Of a DNA stretch of 64,000 bases, positions 11,473-19,916 are shown one piece after another (positions within the stretch are counted from its first letter, which is position 1; each line of letters starts with the position of its first letter). Source of the DNA: Candidatus Aminicenantota bacterium. Its GTDB lineage: Bacteria; Acidobacteriota; Aminicenantia; S016-38. The stretch is taken from contig JAMOUJ010000005.1 in assembly GCA_027068075.1 (NCBI GenBank), positions 62,001 through 126,000 of the forward strand. The letters run 5' to 3'. The position numbers were made by a program, and so were the translations under genes. The notes beneath the pieces are model-generated. The model was given only the letters and a program-made list of their open reading frames with translations. It did no database searches and was not told the origin of the DNA.

Positions 11473-11502
11473 ATATTAAATCAAGGGAATTTTTTATGTC
11501 AA
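11473..11502 (-). promoter_or_regulatory. Sigma70-type promoter for the sucC-like/sucD/aldolase operon
   Basis: Minus strand: TTGACA (11502-11497), 18-bp spacer, TAATAT (11478-11473). The -35 box lies at the 3' end of the upstream TPR gene. Confidence 0.65.
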
Positions 11503-12923
11503 CGGTGAATCGCCTTAACTTCCACCGCGAAGAAGTCCCGCTCCGCCGGGAGGGGAAGGGAGAGAAAGGCCCTACCCTTAATGTAGGTTTCCGAGGCAAT
11601 CTTCCCGTCCAGAAAAACCTGAAGCAGTCCCTGAACCTCCGGAGGCTCCACCTCCAGTTCCAGTTTTCTGCTGCCCACGGGAGGGGAAAAATAAAACCTG
11701 ACCCTGCCGTGGTGAAGGTTCAGGCGCACCGGATTCCTGTGGTGAAAATCCGGGGCCTCGCAGGAGCAATCCTCCCCGGTCATCTCCTTTATCCTTTTCA
11801 TCCTAACCAAAACCTCCGGAGAACGACTTATCTTCAACAATTCCTCCAGAATGGAAGAAGCCCTGAGCAAAAGGTTCTCCTGGTAAAAATAATCCACCAG
11901 GAGGAGGTTCACCTTCACATAATCCTCGGTCTCCCCCTTCTTTATCCACCGGATTCCGCCCCTGAACTCCTCTATTTCCTTCTCCATCCTTTCAAAATCC
12001 CTCAACTTGAAGAGGAAAAACTCCCTCAAAAATAAGGACGAGAAATCCCGGCCAGAAAGCAGGCCCCTTTCCTCCAGGTAAGCCATGAGTTTCTTTATCC
12101 TATCCTTGTTCCGGGAAAGATGGAGAAATCTAACTATGTATTCTTTCCTCTGGGTTTTAAGGGCTCCCTGATAAAGGAGTTTTTCAAGGAAATTCCTGTA
12201 AAATTTTTCTTCAAAGGGTTCACCGGACAGCCTGTGGTAAAGTTTTATGGCGTCCATAAGGAAAAGGGACCTTTTAATCTGAGGAGGATCCATGGAGGCA
12301 GGATCCCGCCGGGAGGCTTCCTTTAAAAGCCAGGTTTCGTATTCCGTAAGGGCCCTCCACCTCCACCGCAGGGGCATTCCCTTCTCGTAGACCACCCTGG
12401 CAAGTTCCGCCATGTACTTAGGCCTCTTTTTCAGGACGGAAAACATGAAGTCAAAATCCCGGCAGAACTTGGCCCACAGGTCCAGGGCCTCCCGCACCCT
12501 ACCTTCGTTCATCCTGGGCACGGCAAATTTTCCCGCCCTCAGGGCCGCCTCCCTATCCTCAGGGGAAAGGAAGGGCCACAGGGTTAAGTACACCTTGAAG
12601 GCTTCCCACGGTATGCTTCCCCGGTAAGCCCCCAGGGCTACTGCCCTCCGCAGTTCCTCCATGGCCCGGGGAAAGGCGGCGGGATCCCTGCCGGAGGTTT
12701 CCAGGTAAACGGACGCCAGAAGGAGATGGGTGTGGGGATAAATGGGATTGAGCCGAAGGGCCCTCCTGGCGAAAACCAGCCTCTTCTCCCCCCTGGCCTT
12801 CACCCCCTCCAGATACTGGGCCCGGAAATCCAGGAAATTAGCCCTGGGGAAGAAACACAAAAGGGCCAACAGGAGGGAAAATCCCAGAAGGAACAGCAGA
12901 AACACCCTGGCCTTCAACTTCAC
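11499..12923 (-). CDS. Membrane-anchored repeat protein of the polysaccharide operon, unknown function
   Basis: 474 residues. An N-terminal hydrophobic segment (about 5-25) should be a signal anchor. A TPR-like helical part follows, with RRALRLNPIYPHTHLLLASVYL (shortened: ARRALRLNPIYPHTH, near 51-65) and ELRRAVALG as the clearest repeats. The last ~100 residues are beta-rich (FYFSPPVG, LELEVEPPEV). It is the last gene of the exopolysaccharide operon, overlapping the ligase-like gene by 4 bp. TPR proteins often accompany O-antigen ligase/polymerase genes, so a periplasmic scaffold for polymerisation is plausible. I do not recognise a named family. Confidence 0.7.
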   Translation of the reverse strand: MKLKARVFLLFLLGFSLLLALLCFFPRANFLDFRAQYLEGVKARGEKRLVFARRALRLNPIYPHTHLLLASVYLETSGRDPAAFPRAMEELRRAVALGAYRGSIPWEAFKVYLTLWPFLSPEDREAALRAGKFAVPRMNEGRVREALDLWAKFCRDFDFMFSVLKKRPKYMAELARVVYEKGMPLRWRWRALTEYETWLLKEASRRDPASMDPPQIKRSLFLMDAIKLYHRLSGEPFEEKFYRNFLEKLLYQGALKTQRKEYIVRFLHLSRNKDRIKKLMAYLEERGLLSGRDFSSLFLREFFLFKLRDFERMEKEIEEFRGGIRWIKKGETEDYVKVNLLLVDYFYQENLLLRASSILEELLKISRSPEVLVRMKRIKEMTGEDCSCEAPDFHHRNPVRLNLHHGRVRFYFSPPVGSRKLELEVEPPEVQGLLQVFLDGKIASETYIKGRAFLSLPLPAERDFFAVEVKAIHR

Positions 12924-14230
12924 CTTTCCCTCCTTAGTCTTCCTATGGAAGTGGCCAGGGCAAAAACCACCACGAAGACCAGGGCCACCGCCGGAATCCT
13001 CAGCGGAAAATCAAAGAAGGAATGGAAGGCTGCGGCCACCACCCCCGCCATGAACCCGGCCCCCAGGTATTTGACCAGGGGATACCTTCTCCCTTCCCAT
13101 CGCTGGAACCCTCCGTAGAAAACCAGCACCAGGGGAAGGAAAAACAGGGTAAACCCTACGAGCCCCCCCTCCACCAGAAATTCAAGGTAATCGTTGTGGG
13201 CGTGAACCACCAGAGAGAAGAACTTTGGGTCTTTTCGGTAGGTCTCTATCAGGTCCGGAAAGGTCCCGAAACCCGAGCCGAACACGGGATAATCCCGGAA
13301 GGCCTCCAGGGAAAGGGCCCAGAAGTTCCCCCTCTGGATTTTAAACCCCTTTTTGTAGGTAAAAACTCCGCCCAGAAGAATTACCGAGGCCATAAGAGAT
13401 AACAAAAAGATTTTGTAAAACTTCCTGTACCTGGGGATTACCTTCCTGCCCGCCGTCAGTTGAAGGAAGAAGAGAAGGGATATCCCGGTGGCCACCACCC
13501 CACCCCGGGAGTGGGTAAGAAGCATGGCGAAGGCGATGAAAACGGGGGAAATCAGAAAAATAACCTCCCGGGAGGATAAAAGCCGGGAGAACCCATCCCT
13601 CTTTATTTTGTAATAGACATAGCCCAAGGAAACGAAAAATAGGATCTCCATGAGGGCGGCGAAATGATCGGGATTGCGGAGGGTTCCCGTGGGATATCCC
13701 GTGGAAGCACCCCAAAACACCAGCACCCTCTTCTGGTGGGCCAGAAATTTCAGAACTGTAAAAAGGGACTCCCACAGTCCCAGGAGCACAAAAGCCCTGG
13801 TCAGAAAAAGGACCTCCTCCCTTTTCCAGGGGCGGCTCCAGAGAATCCATCCCAGGAGGAGGAAACTCCAGAACCCCACCGTATAAATCAGGGTTCTGGA
13901 CGGGGAAAGGGACAGGGAATGGAAGTTGAACTTCCCCAGGGCCAGGGTGAGGATTTTCGCACCGGAGGGGGAAAGGGCTTTAAGGAGGAAACGGGGCATG
14001 GGCAGGAGTTGAAAAACCATGAACCCCATAAGGCCATAGAGCAGGGCCTCCACTTTCCCGTCTGAAACCTCCCTCCCATCCTTCCACAGAAGAAGGGAGC
14101 CCAGGTTCACCATAAACAGGAGGAGAAAAAAACTCCAGCAGTGAACGCATCCCAGGGGAAGGGGGGAGACAAGGATCAGCACGCCGAGGAGAAGGATTCC
14201 TGCACTTACGCCGAACCTACCCATCTCCAT
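12920..14230 (-). CDS. O-antigen ligase / polymerase family membrane protein (Wzy_C)
   Basis: Inner-membrane protein of 436 residues with about ten to twelve hydrophobic segments, expected to polymerise or ligate undecaprenyl-linked glycans on the periplasmic side. Seen: LLTHSRGG near residue 240, the large periplasmic loop with VFGSGFGTFP, and HAHNDYLEFLVEGGLVG (~345), the hallmark of the Wzy_C/WaaL family. It overlaps the PHP phosphatase gene upstream by 14 bp and the TPR gene downstream by 4 bp. Whether it is a polymerase or a ligase cannot be told from sequence. Confidence 0.86.
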   Translation of the reverse strand: MEMGRFGVSAGILLLGVLILVSPLPLGCVHCWSFFLLLFMVNLGSLLLWKDGREVSDGKVEALLYGLMGFMVFQLLPMPRFLLKALSPSGAKILTLALGKFNFHSLSLSPSRTLIYTVGFWSFLLLGWILWSRPWKREEVLFLTRAFVLLGLWESLFTVLKFLAHQKRVLVFWGASTGYPTGTLRNPDHFAALMEILFFVSLGYVYYKIKRDGFSRLLSSREVIFLISPVFIAFAMLLTHSRGGVVATGISLLFFLQLTAGRKVIPRYRKFYKIFLLSLMASVILLGGVFTYKKGFKIQRGNFWALSLEAFRDYPVFGSGFGTFPDLIETYRKDPKFFSLVVHAHNDYLEFLVEGGLVGFTLFFLPLVLVFYGGFQRWEGRRYPLVKYLGAGFMAGVVAAAFHSFFDFPLRIPAVALVFVVVFALATSIGRLRRER

Positions 14231-14939
14231 CCTCCCCGATGACGGCGGCGGGTCTTTTAATCAGGACCTCCTCCAGGGTTTCACCGTCCAGCACCTCCTC
14301 CAACTCCTCCAGGGCCCTGTGAACCAGGGGAGGCCTCCCGGAAACCCCGTGGGCATCCGAGGCCATTATGTGGCACAGCCCCCGGCGAAAGCACTCCCTG
14401 GAAAAGAATCTCACCTCCCCCCCGTAGGTCCCGGCCAGGCTTTCGGCGTTCACCTGAGCCAGGGCTCCCAGGGAAACCATCCTCTCAAGGATGGAGGGGT
14501 TGCTCAAGATATAGGCATATCTTTCGGGATGGGCCACGATGGGCCTGAATCCCATTTCCTTGATTTTGAGAAGTAGGTATTCCCAGTTGGGATATATGAA
14601 ATGAAAGGGAAACTCCACGAGAAAATACCGGCCCCCGGCCAGGGAAAGTTCCCTGCCCAGGGCCTCCATTTCCCCCAGGGTCTCCATGTTCAGGAATACT
14701 TCAAAGCCCGGGTAGATTTCCAGGGGAATGCCCTCCTCCTCCAGGGCCCCCTTCAATTCCCGGAATTTTTCCTTAACCTCCTGGAGGGAGGAATAGCGGA
14801 CGAGCCTTCCCCGGTGTGGGGTGGCTACGGCCCTGCTTACCCCCTGGCGCACCAGTTCCCTGGCGAGGTTCAAACTCTCCTCCAGGGTTTCGGGGCCATC
14901 GTCAACCCCTGGAAGAATGTGAAGGTGAATATCCACCAT
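14217..14939 (-). CDS. CpsB/YwqE-type PHP protein-tyrosine phosphatase
   Basis: Metal-dependent PHP-superfamily phosphatase of 240 residues that removes phosphate from the tyrosine-rich tail of its bacterial tyrosine kinase, setting polysaccharide chain length. Seen: HLHILPGVDDGP from His5, ATPHRGR near 40, EIYPGFEVFLN near 98, IVAHPERY near 135 and MASDAHG near 190, all metal-binding PHP motifs. It sits directly after the kinase gene, overlapping it by 38 bp in another frame, and before the polymerase. The pairing with the kinase makes the role secure. Confidence 0.88.
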   Translation of the reverse strand: MVDIHLHILPGVDDGPETLEESLNLARELVRQGVSRAVATPHRGRLVRYSSLQEVKEKFRELKGALEEEGIPLEIYPGFEVFLNMETLGEMEALGRELSLAGGRYFLVEFPFHFIYPNWEYLLLKIKEMGFRPIVAHPERYAYILSNPSILERMVSLGALAQVNAESLAGTYGGEVRFFSRECFRRGLCHIMASDAHGVSGRPPLVHRALEELEEVLDGETLEEVLIKRPAAVIGEDGDG

Positions 14940-17016
14940 AGTCGTAATATTGGTAACCGTATTTTTTGTAGCCCGAACCCTTGAATCCCATTCGGTTGAG
15001 GATCAATCCCAGGGGTACCACCCCGTTTTTCTTGAGGATGGAGAGGGAATTCATCACATCCCTCCGGGAGGTTTTTCCTGCCCATATCACCAGGATCGTC
15101 TTGTGGGCCAGCCGGGAAAGAATTATGGGGTCCGAGATCCCTATGAGGGGTGGGGTATCAATTATTATGTGTTCGTATCTCCCGGCCAATTCGTCCAGAA
15201 GAGCCTTCATGGCATCGGAGGAGAGAAGTTCCACCGGCGTGGGGGGATAGGGCCCCGCCGGAATGAGGTGAAGGTTGGGATAGTCGGTGGTCTTTATGGC
15301 CTCATCGGAGGAGGTCCTCCCGGCAAGGACCGAGGAGAGACCCTTTCCGTTGGGGGTTTTAAATATTTTATGGAGGCTTCCCCTCCTCATATCCCCGTCC
15401 AAGAGAAGGGTTTTTCTGCCTAAACCTGCCATGGAAATCGCGATGTTATAGGCCATGGTGGTCTTTCCTTCCCCGGGTAAGGAACTGGTTATGGCTATGA
15501 TTCCCGGCGGTTTCTGTGGGGAGGAGAGGAGGATGGAAGTGGTTATGGTCTTAACCATCTCCTGGAATGTGGAGGAGTATTCCCCCTCCCGGGACGCTTC
15601 CCGGGCCTTTTCCCCGTTCTGGGAACTAACATCCGGGGCAACCCCTATAACCGGAAGTTTAAAGAGTTTCTCCGCCTCTTCCGGGTCCTTTACCGAGGTA
15701 TCGGTGGCGTCCACCACCAGGGCCAGAAGAACCCCGCCGAAGAGCCCCAGGAAAAGCGAGAGGAGTAAATTCAATTTTTTGTTGGGGCTGGCGGGATAAA
15801 GGGGAACCTCCGCCCGGTCCACTATCTTTATGTTGCTGGTCCTCATTCCCTCCAGATTGGCGGAGAGAACCGATTCCTTCTGTTTTTTGGTGAGGTGGGC
15901 CAGAAGGTCCCTGAGGTTTTTTATTTCTATTTTTAAACTGCTGTAATAAATACCGCTTTTATTGGCGGCGGTTATCTGCCCCTTCTGTTCCTCCACCAGT
16001 TTCTTCAGGGATTGCTCCGTCTTCAGTGCCGCCAGGTATTTGGCCCTGGCGTTTTTAAGTTCTTCCTGGCCCAGGGCCCTGGTTTCCTTTTCTATTCTGG
16101 ACTTAAGGGCCTCCATCCTGGAGCGGAGGCTCTTCATCTCAGGATAATCCGGCTTGAAAATGGCGGATTTCTGCTTGTATTCGGCCTCCAGTTTGGAATA
16201 CTCCTCCTTGAGGGACATTATGAGGGGGTTTTTTACCACATTGGGAAATTGGTCAAAGTTTTTGGCCAGAAGTTCCCTGTACTTGGACTCCAGGTTCACC
16301 CGGTTTATCTGGGCCTGGGTGTAGGCCCTGTTCAATTGGGCGAATTTTTGTATAACGGTGTTCTGCTTGTCCGTTACATAGTAGATGTCCTTTCTCTGAC
16401 TGTACTTCTGAAGTTCCTTTTCCTTTTCCGCCAGGGCCTTTCTCAGTTTTTCTATTTGCCTGGTGAGGTATTCTGAAGCCCTCTTGGCGGATTCACCTTT
16501 GAGTTCCACCGTAAATTTTATGAATTCGTCCACGAAGGCGTTGGCCACCCGGGCGGCCCTTCTGGGATCCGTATCCCTGTACCTTATTTCCACCAGCCTG
16601 GTGTTTTCTATGGGCACTACCTTCAGGTGCGAAAGAAGGGAGCCCACCAGTCTGGATATGCGGATTTCCTTCTCCCTCTCCGGGAGGTTGGGGGGAAATC
16701 CGGCATCAAGTTTTAGCCTCCTGACCACCCTTCTGGCGAGGCTTCTGCTGTGAAGCATGCGGACATAGGAGTTGAACTTCTGGTCCCACCTGCCGGTTTC
16801 CACGCTGAAAAGATCCTTAAACAAAAGAACATTGGATTCCCTTTCTATGAGGATGGTGGATTTGGCCTCGTAAACCGGAGCCTTCATAAGGGTGAGGCCC
16901 ATGATAACCACCACGCTCAGGATGAAAAAATAAAGGATTATGTTTTTCCTGCGGCGAAGGATGTTGATGATCTCGGCGAAGTTAAATTCTTCGTAAACTT
17001 CTTCCCTTTCTTCCAT
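14902..17016 (-). CDS. Wzc-like polysaccharide co-polymerase and tyrosine autokinase
   Basis: 704 residues, one chain. N-terminal Wzz domain with a first membrane helix near 28-48, a long coiled-coil periplasmic part (~180-400), a second helix near 415-440, then a BY-kinase. Seen: Walker A SSLPGEGKTT near 512, Walker A' LLLDGDMRR near 535 and IIIDTPPLIG near 618. The tail is tyrosine-rich (YKKYGYQYYDYGGY), the expected autophosphorylation site. It forms the inner-membrane part of the exporter with the Wza-like protein encoded just upstream, and is the likely substrate of the PHP phosphatase that follows. Confidence 0.92.
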   Translation of the reverse strand: MEEREEVYEEFNFAEIINILRRRKNIILYFFILSVVVIMGLTLMKAPVYEAKSTILIERESNVLLFKDLFSVETGRWDQKFNSYVRMLHSRSLARRVVRRLKLDAGFPPNLPEREKEIRISRLVGSLLSHLKVVPIENTRLVEIRYRDTDPRRAARVANAFVDEFIKFTVELKGESAKRASEYLTRQIEKLRKALAEKEKELQKYSQRKDIYYVTDKQNTVIQKFAQLNRAYTQAQINRVNLESKYRELLAKNFDQFPNVVKNPLIMSLKEEYSKLEAEYKQKSAIFKPDYPEMKSLRSRMEALKSRIEKETRALGQEELKNARAKYLAALKTEQSLKKLVEEQKGQITAANKSGIYYSSLKIEIKNLRDLLAHLTKKQKESVLSANLEGMRTSNIKIVDRAEVPLYPASPNKKLNLLLSLFLGLFGGVLLALVVDATDTSVKDPEEAEKLFKLPVIGVAPDVSSQNGEKAREASREGEYSSTFQEMVKTITTSILLSSPQKPPGIIAITSSLPGEGKTTMAYNIAISMAGLGRKTLLLDGDMRRGSLHKIFKTPNGKGLSSVLAGRTSSDEAIKTTDYPNLHLIPAGPYPPTPVELLSSDAMKALLDELAGRYEHIIIDTPPLIGISDPIILSRLAHKTILVIWAGKTSRRDVMNSLSILKKNGVVPLGLILNRMGFKGSGYKKYGYQYYDYGGYSPSHSSRG

Positions 17017-17026
17017 AACTTACCCC

Positions 17027-17848
17027 TTAAAGCAAACTTTCGGGAACATATATTATGTCATAGGGTCTGAGTTTAACATTGGGCTTTTTGCCTTTCAAGA
17101 TGTCCTTTACATTAACTTTTATTATCGTTTCCCCTTTATCACCTTCCCGCCTTCTCAGGATAACCGAGGATTTCTTGGCCCTTTCCGTGAACCCGCCGGC
17201 CTTGGCTATGGCCTGAAGTATGGTGGCTCCGTATCCCATGGGCAACTCCACCACCCCGGGCTTTCTGACCTGGCCGAAAACATATACCTCCATGACCATT
17301 TCCCCGGGGATGTTTACCACATCCCCCGGAAAGATCTCCACATTGAAATCCCCCCGGCCTTCAAAAAGAAGGGGAACGATGGGAACCACGATGGTTTTCT
17401 GCTTCCCTTCTCTCTCCCTCAAGATTATTATCCGGTCCTGAGCCCGGGAAGTTATACCCCCGGCCTGGGCTATGAGTTGTATCAGCGTGGTTTTTCCCAC
17501 TACTTCGTAAGCCCCGGGTTTCTTGACTGCTCCCATTATCATGGCGGTTCTGCTTCTGTATTCCTTAATAAAGACGGTTACCTGGGGGTTCTTCACATAT
17601 TTTTCCGAAAGAAGGGAGGCAATCCTCTCCTCCAGTTGGTAGCGGGTCAAACCTTCCACCCTTATCTTCCCCACCAGGGGAAGGGTTATGGTGCCGTCCT
17701 CCCCCACCCTCACCGTGGTGTTCAATTCCGGAACCTGGAAAACCTTTATAACGAGGAGATCCTTGGGCCCTATTCTGTATTCGTAGGGCTCCGAAGGAAA
17801 CAAAAAAGAGGTAAACAACCCCAGGATAATCAAGATTTTAAATCTCAT
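17027..17848 (-). CDS. Polysaccharide export outer-membrane protein (Wza-like)
   Basis: 273-residue secreted protein with a signal peptide (1-18, no lipobox Cys seen). A Poly_export domain (YRIGPKDLLVIKVFQVPEL, ~23-41) and SLBB-type beta-grasp repeats follow (IMGAVKKPGAYEV near 108; VYVFGQVRKPGVVEL near 190). These proteins form the periplasmic/outer-membrane channel above Wzc. It is shorter than E. coli Wza and ends at the second SLBB, so outer-membrane insertion may depend on the barrel protein encoded immediately upstream, which it overlaps by 11 bp. Confidence 0.9.
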   Translation of the reverse strand: MRFKILIILGLFTSFLFPSEPYEYRIGPKDLLVIKVFQVPELNTTVRVGEDGTITLPLVGKIRVEGLTRYQLEERIASLLSEKYVKNPQVTVFIKEYRSRTAMIMGAVKKPGAYEVVGKTTLIQLIAQAGGITSRAQDRIIILREREGKQKTIVVPIVPLLFEGRGDFNVEIFPGDVVNIPGEMVMEVYVFGQVRKPGVVELPMGYGATILQAIAKAGGFTERAKKSSVILRRREGDKGETIIKVNVKDILKGKKPNVKLRPYDIIYVPESLL

Positions 17849-18953
17849 AGACGACCACGCCTCCTACAGTATTTATCAATCTGCTCCATTGATGGACGCT
17901 GGAAGTGATCTTAAGCCAGAAATACTGAAGCCCCACGAAACTCCTCGGGCTCACTCTGAAGAGAAATTGTATACCAGAATTTTTCATTTTATCAATCCTC
18001 CCCGAGTAGAGGAACAGAAGATCGCCCCGGGAATGCCATCCCTGTATGCGGAAGTTATCCCGAAGGATTTTAACCCCTCCCCCGGCCTTCAAATTCCTCA
18101 CCCGGATTATGTCCACCACGAAAACGGAGTATATCCAGTCCAGGTGGTAACTCATAGAAAGTAGGAACGGACCCACCTCTGCGGTAACATCCCCCCTTCC
18201 CTTTATCCCCTGAAAGCGAAGTCCCCCTTCCTTTACGGAACGCAATCCCTTAAAGCCCAGGGAAAAGGAGCCCTTTATCCTGGAAACCTCCGGAAAATTT
18301 ATTCTGACTTCCCCCCACCCCTGGACGGCGTTTCTGTTCCGGGGATCGTATCTGAAAAAGGAGCGCCTGTATCCCAGGGTAAATACCAGGTGCGTGGCCG
18401 AGAATATCCTTCTCCTCAGGTGCAAAAGGTATGTGGATTCCGTCCGGTCCGCCGGGGAAAACCCACCGCTGCCCCACAGATTTGAGTATTGGTATTCGTC
18501 CCTCCTCCCCAGAACCTCAAAGGAAAGGGGGCTTCCCGGGGAAACCTCCGTGGAAAACACCAGGGACCTGCGGTGGAGGACTATCCTGGGCCCCAGTTCA
18601 AAGGAGGGCCTGGTCTTTTCCTTGATGTCAAAGTACCCCGCATAAAAATTGAGCCTTGAAACCCTGAGGCCAAATTCCCCTACGGCGTCGTGGTTAAGAA
18701 AATTCTCCTCCCGGTTGTGCAAAAATGCCAGGTAATAGGGTGTCAGGGCGGAGGAAAGATAGAAGCCCGGCCTCAGAAAGGAAAGCCTCCCTCCAATCCC
18801 ACCGTTGAAGACCCAGTCGCCGGTCCCTTCCCCCTCCAGGGAATATATGTTGAAATCGTAGCCTATGGTTTTTAAAACCGGAAAAAGGTCAAGGTAAAAG
18901 GAACCTCTTTGCCACAGAGACTCCCTCTGGATTTTGAGTTTCTCTTTTTTCAC
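17838..18953 (-). CDS. Outer-membrane beta-barrel protein of the export operon
   Basis: Alternating hydrophobic/polar strands ending in aromatic residues run through all 371 residues, as in a barrel of about 16-18 strands (for example GFYLSSALTPYYLAF, LRVSRLNFYAGYFDI, SVFVVDIIRVRNL). The first conventional start is the GTG at 18953, but the frame stays open to 19046 upstream. The 19022-18957 part encodes a clear signal sequence, SLILFLILLFSLAG, without any ATG, GTG or TTG. The true start is therefore probably a rare codon near 19022 (CTG) or nearby. Expected role: outer-membrane port or accessory for the polysaccharide; family not recognised. Confidence 0.72.
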   Translation of the reverse strand: MKKEKLKIQRESLWQRGSFYLDLFPVLKTIGYDFNIYSLEGEGTGDWVFNGGIGGRLSFLRPGFYLSSALTPYYLAFLHNREENFLNHDAVGEFGLRVSRLNFYAGYFDIKEKTRPSFELGPRIVLHRRSLVFSTEVSPGSPLSFEVLGRRDEYQYSNLWGSGGFSPADRTESTYLLHLRRRIFSATHLVFTLGYRRSFFRYDPRNRNAVQGWGEVRINFPEVSRIKGSFSLGFKGLRSVKEGGLRFQGIKGRGDVTAEVGPFLLSMSYHLDWIYSVFVVDIIRVRNLKAGGGVKILRDNFRIQGWHSRGDLLFLYSGRIDKMKNSGIQFLFRVSPRSFVGLQYFWLKITSSVHQWSRLINTVGGVVVYEI

Positions 18954-19011
18954 ATCCTTCCCGGCCAGGGAAAAAAGGAGAATGAGGAATAAAATCAGGG
19001 AATAACTTCCC

Positions 19012-19464
19012 TTATTTAACAGGGCTTGCCTCTTTCTCTTTTTTCGTCAACTGATAAATGTAAACCAGGCCGGCGCCTCCCAGGGTCATGAGGGCAATTT
19101 TTTCCCTCCCAGGCTTCAGGGCGAGAGAAAGGATTAAAACTCCTCCGTTGACCTTCAGGTCCCCTTTGCCCACGAGATGGCCTGGACGGGTAAAGACCGC
19201 CCGGTATTCCTTCCCGTTGTACACGAGAAAAACCCGGTAGTTCCCCCTGGGAACATTTTTTATAACATAACTACCGTCCTCCTGGGTGGGGGACGAAACG
19301 ATGGCGTTTCCGCTGTCGGGAACCAGTTTGACCACGGCTCCCATGACCGGGTTCTTTTTCTCCGGCCTTTCAAAAACATATCCCAAAATACTCGCCCCTG
19401 AATCCGCAAGAAGAAAAGCCGCTATTCCCAACAACAAAAAACTCCGTGCCAACGACTTCTTCAT
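19012..19464 (-). CDS. Secreted small protein with a carboxypeptidase regulatory-like (Ig-fold) domain
   Basis: First gene of the polysaccharide operon. 150 residues: signal peptide to about residue 24 (LLLGIAAFLLADSGA), then a CarboxypepD_reg-like beta-sandwich. Seen: GAVVKLVP, the turn EDGSYVIKNVPRGNYRVFL typical of the fold, a short hydrophobic stretch near 124-136, and a Lys/Glu-rich tail. Such domains bind or display surface polymers or serve as periplasmic adaptors. The ribosome site GGAGGTAAGG and the promoter at 19501-19529 lie upstream. Exact role in export is unknown. Confidence 0.72.
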   Translation of the reverse strand: MKKSLARSFLLLGIAAFLLADSGASILGYVFERPEKKNPVMGAVVKLVPDSGNAIVSSPTQEDGSYVIKNVPRGNYRVFLVYNGKEYRAVFTRPGHLVGKGDLKVNGGVLILSLALKPGREKIALMTLGGAGLVYIYQLTKKEKEASPVK

Positions 19465-19500
19465 TATCCTTACCTCCGTATTCGGATTTCAGCGTTTTGT

Positions 19501-19529
19501 ATTATAATCTTTTTTGAATAATGATTCAA
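19501..19529 (-). promoter_or_regulatory. Sigma70-type promoter of the polysaccharide operon, with a mirrored -10 for the lipoprotein gene
   Basis: Minus strand: TTGAAT (19529-19524), 17-bp spacer, TATAAT (19506-19501). The same bases read as TATAAT on the plus strand at 19503-19508, 12 bp before the lipoprotein ATG, so the site may fire in both directions. Confidence 0.75.
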
Positions 19530-19877
19530 GCAATCCGAAAATTATTTTTCCTGGCGGTCCTGCTCCTGGTGGGATGCCAGCCCAGGACCAAACCTCCTCT
19601 TTACATAGACCTGTCCACCCACCACGGGAAGGCCCCCCTGGAGGTTGTGGGCTATGTTTTCTTCTACGAGGACTACGATTGCGCTGAGGTGGTCTGGGCG
19701 TACTGGTATTCAGGGTTTTCCATGGATAAGAACGAAGCCTCGGAAAAGGTATGCGGGAAGAAAGTGGTTACCCACGAATTCATGTTCACCGTCCCCGGGT
19801 GGGTCAAGGTCCAGATTCTGGTCAAGTACAAAGGGAAGAAGATCCAGAGGCTTTTTTCGGTATCGGTGGAGGAATAA
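19521..19877 (+). CDS. Small lipoprotein, unknown function
   Basis: 118 residues. Signal peptide with lipobox LLLVGC, so the mature protein would start at Cys19 and be lipid-anchored. The rest looks like a single PKD/Ig-type beta-sandwich: HHGKAPLEVVGYVFF, a central YDCAEVVWAYWYS, and TVPGWVKVQILVKY near the end, where PKD domains have a similar final strand. Two Cys (about 53 and 77) could pair. It is monocistronic between a bidirectional promoter and the terminator at 19881, and divergent from the polysaccharide operon. No Shine-Dalgarno sequence is visible. Function unknown. Confidence 0.68.
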   Translation: MIQAIRKLFFLAVLLLVGCQPRTKPPLYIDLSTHHGKAPLEVVGYVFFYEDYDCAEVVWAYWYSGFSMDKNEASEKVCGKKVVTHEFMFTVPGWVKVQILVKYKGKKIQRLFSVSVEE

Positions 19878-19880
19878 AAA

Positions 19881-19906
19881 AAGGGGGGAGCCGAAACTCC
19901 CCCCTT
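19881..19906. terminator. Bidirectional hairpin terminator between the lipoprotein gene and dnaK
   Basis: A 10-bp stem AAGGGGGGAG / CTCCCCCCTT with a 6-nt loop sits between two convergent genes. Read on the minus strand it is followed by a T run, so it best serves dnaK. Confidence 0.8.
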
Positions 19907-19916
19907 CTTAAGCGGG

